Assembly: GCA_019671135.1 (NCBI GenBank)
Contig: JAHRHY010000011.1
Coordinates: 558,001-622,000 of the forward strand
Origin: Linnemannia hyalina
Lineage: Eukaryota; Mortierellomycota; Mortierellomycetes; Mortierellales; Mortierellaceae
Length of the DNA: 64,000 nt
Direction: 5' to 3'
Part shown: positions 33,653 through 43,997 of the stretch, in pieces
How positions within the stretch are numbered: the stretch's first letter is position 1
How the letters are laid out: each line of letters begins with the position of its first letter
Program-made: the position numbers and the translations under genes
The notes under the pieces: model-generated
The model's database searches: none
What the model saw: only the letters and a program-made list of their open reading frames with translations
Told to the model about the DNA's origin: nothing

Positions 33653-35481
33653 GCCAGAAAGATCTCTTTGCTTTTTTGTTTTGCTTCTTACGAACTTTGC
33701 ATTAATGCAGCCCCACCCCTTCCTCCACTCTTTTTGCTAACCCTCCTCCTTCAGTCCCCTTCCTCTCCTCTTTTTCTTTCTCCTGTTCTCTTCCTCCTTG
33801 TCCCTCCTTGCTCCATTTTTTGCCCTTTATCTCCTTATACCTCATCGCCTCCTTTCACACAAAAACAAAAGACCAATAAAGGACCGACAGAGAGGCAAGA
33901 TGGGTCATTTTGAACAAATAATTTTCCTTCCCTATCTCGCTGTCTGTCTCCTAGCAACAGTAACATAACTCGCAAGGGTTTCTTAAGCTTTATTCCCCTC
34001 GTCAGCCAGATACGAGAGCGATAGAGTAAGGAATGTTGAAAAGTACTATAGATGGATATGTTTTTTCATGACTTGAAGAAAGAGATAGAGAGGAGGATGA
34101 TAACTTGATGAAGGAGTCAATGCGATGGACGGAGGATGGGATAGTTGAACGGAGACAAGGAGAGGGTTTGCTTTGACTTTTTACTAGGTTATTTCGATAA
34201 CTACAGTGGCATGACACCATAACGCGTTCTACAAAACACAGTTGAAAATCTTTTTCCCATATATTTCAAACGGGAGGGCGAAGGCGCCGCGTCTTCATTG
34301 GCGTTGTTCCAGGAACTGATCAGGAATACATTCAAGGTGATCAACACTTTCGTCTTTCAGGTACCATGGGTGTTTTGTAGTTGACATCTACCAATATCTG
34401 ACAAACATGTCGTTCTCCGTAGTAGATGAGCCCTACTACGGTACAGGGAGGAAAAAAAATGGATTGTACATTGCGGTGTTGTCGTACATCTATCAAAACC
34501 AAAACATTACCTCAGCACTCCCTATTTTTCTTTTCCTTCCTTCACTTTCCCTTAGGCGCTACCATGAGTCAGTTGTAATAGCGCTGGCTCAACGCTTCAG
34601 TTTTTTTCAACACGAGCGACACCATGTGCGAAAAAAAGGCGCTACGATATGCAAGGTGCGATTCTTTTGGACCGAGCTATTGTTTTTTTCGCTTACCTCC
34701 CTATTCCACTTTATGCCTTGTTCCTTTTTTTGGGTTTTGTGTGATACCCCTGAGTGTGCGTGTGTCAATGCCCATGCTCAGTGCATAGGAGCAAGTATCA
34801 TAGGGGGCGAGCGAGAAAGAAATGAAGTGAAGCGAAGAGAAATGAAAAGGAGATGGTGCAACATACTCCATCTCTTGCTCCTCTCCTTTTCTTCCCTCCC
34901 CCCTATTCTCCCATGTCTGAGGAAGATGACGAAACGGAACACATGGATGGTGTATGTTGTTGTTATCAAAAACAATCAACCCGAATCCCATCCCTTTTTT
35001 TCATTTCACCTTTGTATTCTTGCACGCGAAAAATAAGTTGTGCAACGTCAGGTCGACATATGTTCTTCATTTCACGAAGCAGTGAGATGAAGGGAAGGAC
35101 GATTAAAGGTCATAAGACCCTCTCTTCATTGATAACAAAAGAAAACAGCAAGAGCAAAGAAACGTGCTGGACCAGAAAGAAGAAGTCCTTTCATTCATGT
35201 GTTCAGATATAAAAATTAAAAAACTAAACATCCCCTGTATCAGGCTTTTATGAGTACGCAAGAAATGAAGTGCAAAGAAAAAGCAACAACAGACGTATAG
35301 AAGATGATCGCAGTATTATTCTCAACTGCCCTTTTTTTTCGGACCTGACCGTGAGAAACGCATTTCGTCCTTTATCTCTAGGCTCAATGATGACAGCCAA
35401 CAACAGGATCACGCCGCCAAACCGTTTTGCGTTTCAACTTTTATGGGTTTTTTTTGTTGCTCAATGACAGTTCTAGTTCTA

Positions 35482-38400
35482 CTAAGATCCACCTACGAGA
35501 TCATTGCCATGCGCAAGTTGGATAAAATCGTACACAATCGTCGATCCAATAGCCAACACCAGGATCGTCAACGAGCTCCATGCAACCTTAGTACTCGACA
35601 GGGGGAACCAATCAGGGATGGCGTGAAGACTCCACCGAGCATCGAATCCGATAGAGTACAGCGGAAGGTGAAAATTGGACTCGTGCAGTCGTCCCTCAGC
35701 CCTCTCGAACTCGGCCACTGCTGAAGCGTCTGCAACAGTCGTGCCGGTACTCGTCGTACCCATTGCTGTGGCGTTGTGTGCTGCAATGGTCAACGACCCC
35801 ATCGTCGTCGAATCAGGAAAATAGTGGTCCTCTGACCGTTTTTCAGCACCTGCAACTCCGCTAGCTCCCAGACCGACACCTAGTCCCCCTGTTGTTGTCA
35901 GTTCCGATGGTGTTGGTAAAGGCGAAGGCGGGATCGAGCTTGCAGAATGGGGCATCCCGAAGCTGGCCATGGTCGATCGACTCGGGTTTCGGGAATGAGG
36001 CCGGCGACTGAACCATGACGAGCCTAACCCTTGCGCTGAGGTGGGTGCCTGGTCAAGAACACTGTTGCTTCCAGGACTTGGTGGGTGCTGTGGACTCGTC
36101 TGAGGATGAGGGTTGAATCTAGGAATCGAATAATTGTTGCCGCCTTGGAATGGAGCCGTGACACTATGACGGTGGCTGTTCCTGCCATTGAAGCTATTTC
36201 GGTGGTGGAGTGGAGACCGTGGTTGGGGTGATGGTTGGGGTGATGATTGTCCCGCTGGAGAAGCTAAAGGTGTCACGCTATCCCGGGCTTCATCAGAATG
36301 TGGATTTGTTGCCTCGAATTGTGCATTCGGAAGGAGCGAAGGCGAAGGAGGAGTAAGGTGGATCGACAGACTGTTGGCAGATTCTGGTGCAGCGAGTCGG
36401 TCCTGCTTTTGGTGAATCTCCTTGAGGGACTGGGTCGACTGAGTCCTGAATGCGGACCGTTGAGACCTAGGCGACCGATCTAGTATTTCCGCCGAAGCCG
36501 ACACAGTCCTTCCATGTGATCGTTTTCCAGCTGCCTGTCCGGACAAGGATGTTGGTGGTCTTGAAGGAGAGAGTGATGGCGCCGAAACATTGTGCTTTGC
36601 CCCTCCTTGAGTGGGCTTCAATCCCAGTGACCGATCAACAGTGTCCTGGGTTGTAATCGTCAATGTTGGTACTTGAACACTCGTTGCGTGTCTTTCCTCG
36701 CCCGCCTTGCCAGAGACCAAGGATGACCCTATAGGTGCAGTCAGGATGGAAAATGCTCCCGGTTGTGCGACAAACGCAGCTGCCATTCGACCTAACGACC
36801 CTCGCCTTGCCTCGCTCCTCTGCCCATCAGAGTCCGATCCTGATCCAGGTGTTGATCCTGAACTAGGCGTCTGGCTCTGCTCCGTCTTGGCCAGGGACAA
36901 CTCAGGTCCTAGAGTCTCGTCACGAAGATCGATCTCGTCCTCCCGTTCGTTTTCGTCGATTTCCTCGTGGTTTTCCAAAAGAGGCGCCTTCCAGTCATGA
37001 AAGGGAACCCTCGCGTCCCTAGATCCCGGACTAGTACCCGGGCCCGTACCGGAACGTCCTGATCCGCCTAAGAAAGTTGATACCAAGGTCCTGCCAGAGC
37101 GTCTTGATTCATCGCCAAACGACGCCTTCCTCTGGAGTTCCGTTGGAGAAACGACTGTTCTTGACTCGTCTGAGAATGACACCCGCCTTTCCAGAGAATG
37201 AACGCTCCCTGATGAATCTGGGGTCGATGGAGATGGAGAGTGGTGAAGCTGCAGGTTGAACGCCGAGGCAAGTCCTCCGCTTGATGAAGTCGATCCAGCT
37301 CCAGGGTTCAGTCGAGTCGTATCCGTGAAAGTCACGTCTGGTTCCTTGTTGCTTCCAAAACCAGGCGAAGAAGTGCGCCTTGACATTGGTGCTTCCTGAC
37401 CGCCTCTTGGGCTGTACCGTCCTGGAGAACTGGATGGCGAAAGTCTGAGGGCTGAACGCGGACTTGACGGTGATCTTGGCGGACTGAATGTTGGTGATGG
37501 CTCCAATGTATGCTGCTCAGACCTCTCGAGAAGTTGGATGATTGGCCTCGAGTCGCTTCGGATCTCCATCATTGGCGGTGTGAGTCGGATGGGTGGCGAT
37601 AAAGGTGGTAGTGTGAGTGTTGAGCGGCCAGTGGGTTGCTGATTTGCTGTTATGATGGAACTCTTCCTGTTCAGTTTCTTAAGCGCTGCCGACAAGTTGC
37701 TGTTGGCTTCCGATATATCATTGGCTTCGCCTGTGTAATCCCTTTCGCTGTATTTTTCGGACTCATAGGACTCGTTCTCTAGCGAGTAGAGCCCAAGGTC
37801 GATGGAGGAAGATTGGTCGTCGTCCTCTGGCTCAGGTGCGGTACTCTGACTGAGAAGAATCATAGGTGGCACCGGCTTGATGCTCTGCTCGTCCTGAATC
37901 ATCTTTGTCTGCTTCTCCACTGCCCGTTTGTGCCTGTCAGAGATCATGGAGAGAATCTTGTCCTTATGTGAAACACGCCGAGGTAGGACCTTCCGCTGCG
38001 CTCGCTCAGTTCCTGGATCGTGAAGAATGACGGTCGATCCTGATGGTCGATGCATGCTGGATGCCGACTGCGATCGGGGGTTGGATGGTTCGAGGATGTG
38101 TCCCGAGGATGATTCACGCTCAAAAACTTCGCCGTCTCGATAGAACGAAAAGTATGGCCCGCTGACAACCTCTCCAATGTCGTTGGCGCTGCTCGGTCCA
38201 AATCCCATATTCTGGTGACTGTGATATCGACGCCGAGATCCATGCCGCGTTGACTCGCCATTCAGGTTCTCCTCCGAGACGCTGTGGTGAATGACACCAC
38301 TGCCACCAATCCCGACAGACAAAGGAATGATGGTAGCCGCGGCGATTCCTGTGGTTGGGCCGATTGCCAGGTCAAGTTGAGGCTGCGTTCCGGATTGAAG

Positions 38401-40201
38401 GCTCGATCCTGTAAAACGCCTTCGAATAGATCCGGACACACTGACGTTGCGCCTTGAATGCCCAGAGATTGAGCTCCTTGACAACTCCCGCGAGAGCCGT
38501 GCTTGCTGCTCCATCTCGATAATCGGCAGTTTGTTGAGTTTTTCCCGATGCCGTTTGGAGTAGATGTACAAGATGAAAGGGATGATAAAGTTGGCGGTAG
38601 AAACGAGGAAGAGAGAGCTCCAGTTGATGATGGTTGTAAGTCCTGCCCCTGTCATACAAGGAATGGCTACAAGCCAAGGAAGAACTCCCGCGAGAATGTT
38701 GGACCACACGTAGCTGCACGCGCCAGACTGGATGAGGTTGTAGCGAATAACGATAATGTTGATAGGGATCGATGTGATCAGGGCAGCGATGGGGAAAGTG
38801 TATCCAGTGATCTGAGAGAGGATGGTGACATCGGGCGAGGAGCTAATAGCTTGGATCAAACTCGAGTTGTTTGGGATCTGGAAGGCCATTCCTCCGAGGA
38901 TGGCCACAAGGATGTAGATGATGGTTGTGATGGTCACGCTCCAGCCGACCGTCTTGTGTATCGAGACATTGGGTTGTTTGGCGTTAGCCCAGGAGGGTAT
39001 TGTTGTAATGAAGGCGTAATTGAAGAGGATGGTTCCAAAGGTCTGGGAAATATCGTCGCCAATGACGGGGACCAAGGCAGTGTCGAGGCCGTGAATGAAA
39101 AAGGTGACGATCCACTGAGTGACGATGAGGAGAATAAGGATGAAGGAAGCGAGCTGCAGCCAAATGTTTTCGCTCAGCTTAAGGAGAGCGAGGGGTAGGA
39201 TCATTGAGAGGGCGAGGAGAACACCTGCAGTCATGATCATGACGCCCGAGAACGGACTGGCAGAGGCCAATTGCTCGGTCACGCAGACAAAGGCGGCGTG
39301 TGGGATGATTTGGATGCCGCATGTGCGGTGGAAGATTTGGATAAGGAGGTTGTCGAAGAGCTGGGCCGAGATGGCGATGGAAGCGATGTTGGTGGTCTGC
39401 ATAGCGAGAAAGCAGATGATCTGGACGAGGAGGTGATAGCGTCGGCCAAAGAAGCACTCGACCAAGTTATTGAACTCGACCTATATATTCATTTGCATTA
39501 TTGGTGCATAGCATAGCATAGCATAGAAAGAATAGGAATAGCATAGCATTGGAGACATTAGATTGATGTTAGCAATAGGCCATGGTATGCTTCATTGACT
39601 GAATCGACAGTCGGGGTCAGACCAAGTCACATTCATGAATTAAAGAGTGCATTCATATCACACAGTCGTGGTGGTCCATGCAATTTGCAGTTTAAGGTTG
39701 TCTTACGTTTGACTGAAAGTGTTCGTTTCCTGGCACCTGGGTCATGGCCTCGCAGATAAAAAGACTGCTGAGCGAGCTGAGGAGACTGACAACGCCGAAC
39801 GCGACAAGGGTTGGCAACCAGCCCGCCGATTGGGCGACGATGGGTAGTGTCACCAGACCAGGTCCAGTCATGTTGGAAATGAGCAGAGCCAAACCACCCC
39901 AGAATGAGATGTCCTTGATGGGATCGGGGTCGAATCGGACATTCTGGAAAGTAGAGACATGACTTTTGATGGAGGTTGCACTGCGTTGAGAGGCGATGGA
40001 TGAACGGACTGAGGCTGAGTGTGAGAGGACAGAGAGGCGGTTGTTGCTGTTGTTACTGCTATAGCGAGAGTGTGTGTTGCTCCCAGAGTCGGTGGCAGAG
40101 GAAGAGGCTGTCAGGGGTGAGGGGGAGGGAGCGGAAGGAGAAAAACCGGTGCCCAGGGAAGCAGGCACAGAGAGGCGCTCAAGCTCTTTGACGCCGGCCA
40201 T
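35482..40201 (-). CDS. AAAP-family amino-acid transporter with giant cytosolic insertion
   Basis: Membrane amino-acid transporter of the AAAP/SLC38-type family (Aa_trans fold, normally 11 helices and 400-600 residues). Two exons (40201-39707, 39480-35482) join in phase at NV/EFNN to 1497 residues. The first helix carries the family-type motif SNMTGPGLVTLP (about residues 107-118). Helices 2-10 follow to about residue 472 (for example IICFLAMQTTNIASIAI, VGWSVTITTIIYILVAIL, ANFIIPFILYIY). Then comes a roughly 985-residue hydrophilic, Ser/Pro/Arg-rich segment with many SP and RRxS sites. The final helix, VAWSSLTILVLAIGSTIVYDF, lies near residue 1465, preceded by PDWFPLSS, which resembles the normal entry to helix 11. 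The insertion therefore sits in the helix 10-11 loop, not at a terminus. The reading frame is continuous through it. Substrate and membrane (plasma or vacuolar) are not determined. Confidence 0.87.
39506..39526. repeat. (GCATA)4 repeat in transporter intron
   Basis: Four GCATA units within the only intron (39481-39706) of the transporter gene, with two more AGCAT copies 15 bp downstream. Confidence 0.8.
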
Positions 40202-41970
40202 GAGGCGATGAGTTGGGGACCAAAGGGTGAACTGAGAATCAAGCCGCTTGACGGGAGTGCTTGAGACTCCGTCTCAAAAGGTGGCCTGGCAACTTTGAAA
40301 GATGGTCAAAGAGCTGAGTAGTAATAGAGCTATGGATGAGGAAAGGAGGACGAAGAGGAGAGAGGCGTGGCGAAGTGGGTGTAGGTGAGGAGGCGTGAGC
40401 GAGAAAGAGAACGATAGGAGAGGGAGGTGTAGTGTGTGTATGTGCCCGTTTAGTTGGTACTGAAAGAGGCTAAAACAAAAGGAAAGTGAAGGATTGGGAA
40501 TGAGTTGCTGTCGTAAGTGTGGGTGTTAAGAAGAGAGTAGGAAAAGGTTAATGGAGGTGGAGTTGAATGAGGGTTGTCATGGGAGGGAAGGAGGAGAAGG
40601 AAGTGATGAAAGAGAGTGTGGGTGGTAAGAGTGGCAAGTGGAGGCGGACAAAGAGAGGGGAGTTGGAGTGAAAAAGAGAGGGCGATAGCGGTGGCAAGGG
40701 GGCCGATCAAGAGAGAGTGATCAAGAGAGAAATGAGGGGGGGGAAAGAAGGTAGAAGAGCGAAGAGAGTGAAGAAGAAAAGAGCTACCTCTCTCTCGCCC
40801 TCTCTCGCCCTTTTGCTTCAAGTGCAACTGGCGAATGAGAGGAAAGAGGGGGGGAAGACAAAAAGACAGATAGACAGCCCACGATGGCACCCCATGGCAC
40901 TCTGTGTGCGTGTCATTTGAGAGTTGTTCGCTCAGCAGTGCCATAAAAGGCAGACTTGTCCTGCTGGACTAGCTCTGGGCCACTTCCTCCCTCATTGGAC
41001 AGATGCCCTGGATGATATCATGCCCTATTTTTCTCCGTTCTTCCAGCCGGATGAACTATCGTCTTCTCCTCCACCACTGTCTGCTCACCTTTTCCTGCAT
41101 TGTTTCTCACCCCCTACAACCCAAAGCCAGCCCTTCTCTTCCCTCTCTTTCTTGACCATCCTCTCATCAATTCATCCAGGTTGTTGACACTCCTACACAA
41201 AAACATACAAACAAGCACACTTGAAGGACTGATAAGTCAGGAGCTGTGTACTCCTGGTTCTCCCCTTCTCAGTGGATAAGGAATGGTCTCCCTTTAATCC
41301 TATTAGCAATTATAATTGCAATAATATAATCTCCTTCTCCTGGATTCCACGCGCCCCACGAGAAAGAAGAGAGAGGACAAGCAAGAAGAGAAAGAGAAAG
41401 AGAGGGTAAAGGGGGTGATGAAAAGAGTTGCCCGATGCAAACAATAGCAATAGCAATAGCCAACTTACATCTCAGGGCAAGCGGACGGTACCTTTTTTTT
41501 GTGCCGAAATTATCGAGGGTGTTAGAAGGAAAGGGGAGAAAAAGCAGGCGAACGGAACTGAAGAAGAAAGGTAAAAGGAGGACTGAGACGAGAACAGAAA
41601 GAAGAGGTCGAAGAAAGGAAGGAAGGAAATGGAGAGAACACAAAGAGAGGTCATGAAAGTTGTGGCATTCCGGATCAAGGTTTTTGCAAAAGCCTCCACA
41701 CAATAAGTGAGAGCAACGGAATATTGTGCTTCCCCTGGGGGCGATCTGTTATGGTCCGCCCTTACTCAGGTTGTCCCGCCCTCCCATAATACTCTCTCTC
41801 CCACCTTCTTCCCATGTTATCCCTTTTCCCTGAGCATGGCTCTTGCTTTCGTGTTTCGTACGCCCAGTTCTCACTATGGTATTTGCGTCCTTTCCGAGGT
41901 ATTGGTGAAAAAGGAATAGGAAATAAAAAGACTGAGGTATGTATTGTGAGATCGAAAGTAGCCTGTAAAC
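40202..41970. other. Spacer between transporter and SAR1
   Basis: This 1.8 kb stretch contains the transporter promoter (G/A-rich on the plus strand, so C/T-rich in the sense direction) and the SAR1 3' side. No coding frame beyond purine-tract ORFs. Confidence 0.5.
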
Positions 41971-43598
41971 TTAGATGTACTGGGACATCCAAAGGAAACC
42001 TATTGGTGGGTAACGGCACATTTTAAGTATCGTTAGTCATTGAACAGTAACAAAAAAAACATACATACATAAACAGCAGCGCGTCAAACATATCTCGTAG
42101 ACTCACCATCACCGTATCCCTGCTTCATGACAACAGAGCACATAAAGACCTCGATGGGGCGCATGTCTTTCAATGGGACCTTGCCCTTGCCGGTGGTCTG
42201 GATCAATCCAAGAGCAGAGCGGAGCTCTTCCTCGGAAACGGCGCCAGGGGCGTCAATCTTATTTCCGAGGATCAAGAAGGGAACACGCTCCAATTGCTGA
42301 ATAGCAAGCAGAGCCTAATGATTCGATAGTAAGATCGCGGAGGAACGACACAGGTTAAGTATTTGCTCGCATTGTTCACGTTTTCCCGTTACAACATCGT
42401 GTCCATCATTGAACTTACATCCAACTCGGCCTTGGACTCCAAGAAGCGCTCACGGTCCTGGCAATCCACCAAGAAGACAATTCCGTTGACCTCAGCAAAG
42501 TAATCCTTCCAGATGCGGCGGGCTATAAGGAATATGTACCATCAAATGAAAAATTGCTGTCAGTAATTAATTGATGGGCTAGGTGGTCTGGCATATTGTC
42601 AGCCCCAAGATGCATCATTTGATCCAGAGTCGTCATCATCAAACATGTTCTCAAAATCTGGCCTCCATTCCATACCTTGCTGATGGCCGCCCAAGTCGAA
42701 TGTAGTGAACTTGACATTGGCGATGGAGAGCTCCTCGGATGCTAAAATACGCCAGCAGAAGAGGGGGTAAAAAATAAACATGGGGTGTCCATAAGTGCCA
42801 ACGACAAGACCAATGTTGCAATATCACGATCCGGTTGAACAATTGCACATGCCAAGCAGTTTTTGCTCTCAATCGCTGTCCGAAGAGTGTGATATGAATG
42901 AAAACCCAGCAAACATCCAGATATGAATGAAAAAAATGAGCACTTCTTACTGGGGTGAAGAGTAGGCTGGAGCGTGGCCAAGCGATCGTTCTTCAACATA
43001 TGAAGCAATGTGGTCTTTCCGGCGTTATCAAGACCAAGAAAGAGGATCTTGGCGTTCTTGTTGAACAGACCTAACCATCGTTACGAGATAAGACAGAGAC
43101 GTATGCATCAACGTTAGCTAGCTATCCACGATCGCATTTACGAACACACCAGTAGAATTGGGATCCTCTCTGTCCATCTCACTCCTCGCGATATTGACTT
43201 TTCCAAGTGGTGCGTCCTATTACTACTCTCGCTCTCTTCAAGGTCATCCTACGATGTGTCTGGTGTCATCTATAGCATCCTGAATGGTGAATAAAAAATA
43301 GAGTCGAGTGATTGTCGCTGCGTAAGTTGTCGACGAGTGTAGTCGCTGAGAACATTGCTGTTCGGGCTGCCGGCCGACGTTTTGAGTTGACGCTTGAAAG
43401 TGAATTGTTTCTTTTGTCCACGTAATGGCATGTGAGTTGACTGTTGTAAAGGGGGTGTGAAGTTTGCAATGACAGTAGGTTGGATGCCATAGATAGAATG
43501 AAGCCCTTTTTTGGTGTGTGAAGTAGGTGGCTCGAAAGAGTAGGCTGACACTCACCCAAGCTGGAGAGGACGTCGCGGAACCATTCGACAATGAACAT
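41971..43598 (-). CDS. SAR1: SAR1, small GTPase of COPII coat assembly
   Basis: Sar1 is the GTPase that starts COPII vesicle budding at ER exit sites, recruiting Sec23/24 after exchange by Sec12. Six minus-strand exons (43598-43556, 43070-42951, 42741-42676, 42522-42419, 42314-42107, 41999-41971) join in phase to 189 residues, the standard Sar1 length. Motifs: amphipathic N-terminus [16 protein letters not shown]-loop [23 protein letters not shown] (switch I), FDLGGHQQ (switch II), NKIDAPGA (guanine specificity) and the C-terminal end [18 protein letters not shown]. The last exon is only 29 bp and adds the ten-codon tail; without it the protein would end in an aberrant peptide after a GTGAGT donor. 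Codons are split in several introns, which confirms phase. Head-to-head with TOP2 across 399 bp. Confidence 0.97.
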
Positions 43599-43997
43599 GG
43601 TGTATGTGTGTGTATGTGGTTGTGGGTGTGTAGGTGCAAAAGGTGGACAGGGGAAGAAGAAGAAGGGGGTGCAAAGACAAGTGGAGTCTTTGACCGCCAC
43701 TATGGCAAGTATTACACGTGACTGTTGACTGCTTTCTGTCGCGTCCATTAGCTCAAATTTCGTGGCAAAACACACACAAACCTGCGAACCGTTGTCGTTT
43801 GTTGATTCTCTTCTTTTCCTCCGCACTCCAACTGTCGACCATCTCTCATCACTCATCCTCTTGACTCCTCACCCCTCCCACCTGTGCAAAAACAACAACA
43901 ACAACAACAACAAAATTCATCCTTAATATTTCATCAGCGTGCTTGCTACTACAACGACAGCAGAAACAATAACGCTCCTTCCATCTGCATTGTCGAC
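43599..43997. promoter_or_regulatory. Divergent promoter region of SAR1 and TOP2
   Basis: This 399 bp region separates two head-to-head start codons and must serve both genes. It contains an (ACA)8 stretch at 43891-43914 in the TOP2 leader and a GT-rich leader on the SAR1 side. I found no clear TATA box. Confidence 0.5.
43891..43914 (+). repeat. (ACA)n run in the TOP2 leader
   Basis: About eight CAA/ACA units in the 5' leader of the topoisomerase gene. Unstructured CAA leaders are common upstream of start codons in this window. Confidence 0.75.

Larger units (their letters stand above)
27518..35481. other. 8 kb gene-free region
   Basis: I find no frame with coding character, no family motif and no plausible exon series on either strand. 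ORFs here read through polypurine or polypyrimidine tracts and give Ser/Leu/Phe- or Arg/Glu/Lys-rich strings. The region alternates C/T-rich blocks (for example 29890-30030, 31490-31670, 33690-33850) with G/A-rich blocks (30605-30660, 32060-32130, 32220-32330, 32755-32820). It contains a 28-base poly(A) run and several CATT/AATG-rich segments. It lies between the 5' end of zinc-finger gene B and the 3' end of the transporter, so it could hold a long regulatory region or noncoding transcripts. Confidence 0.5.

Noticed and set aside
34407..35036. 209-codon plus-strand ORF in the gene desert
   Set aside because: The translation changes composition several times, reading through C/T tracts as Ser/Leu/Phe runs and through A/G tracts as Arg/Glu/Lys runs. 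There are no domains and no splice context.
38503..39198. 231-codon plus-strand ORF over the transporter helices
   Set aside because: It is antisense to clear AAAP membrane helices and is Asp/Gly/Glu-rich, as expected from reversed hydrophobic codons.
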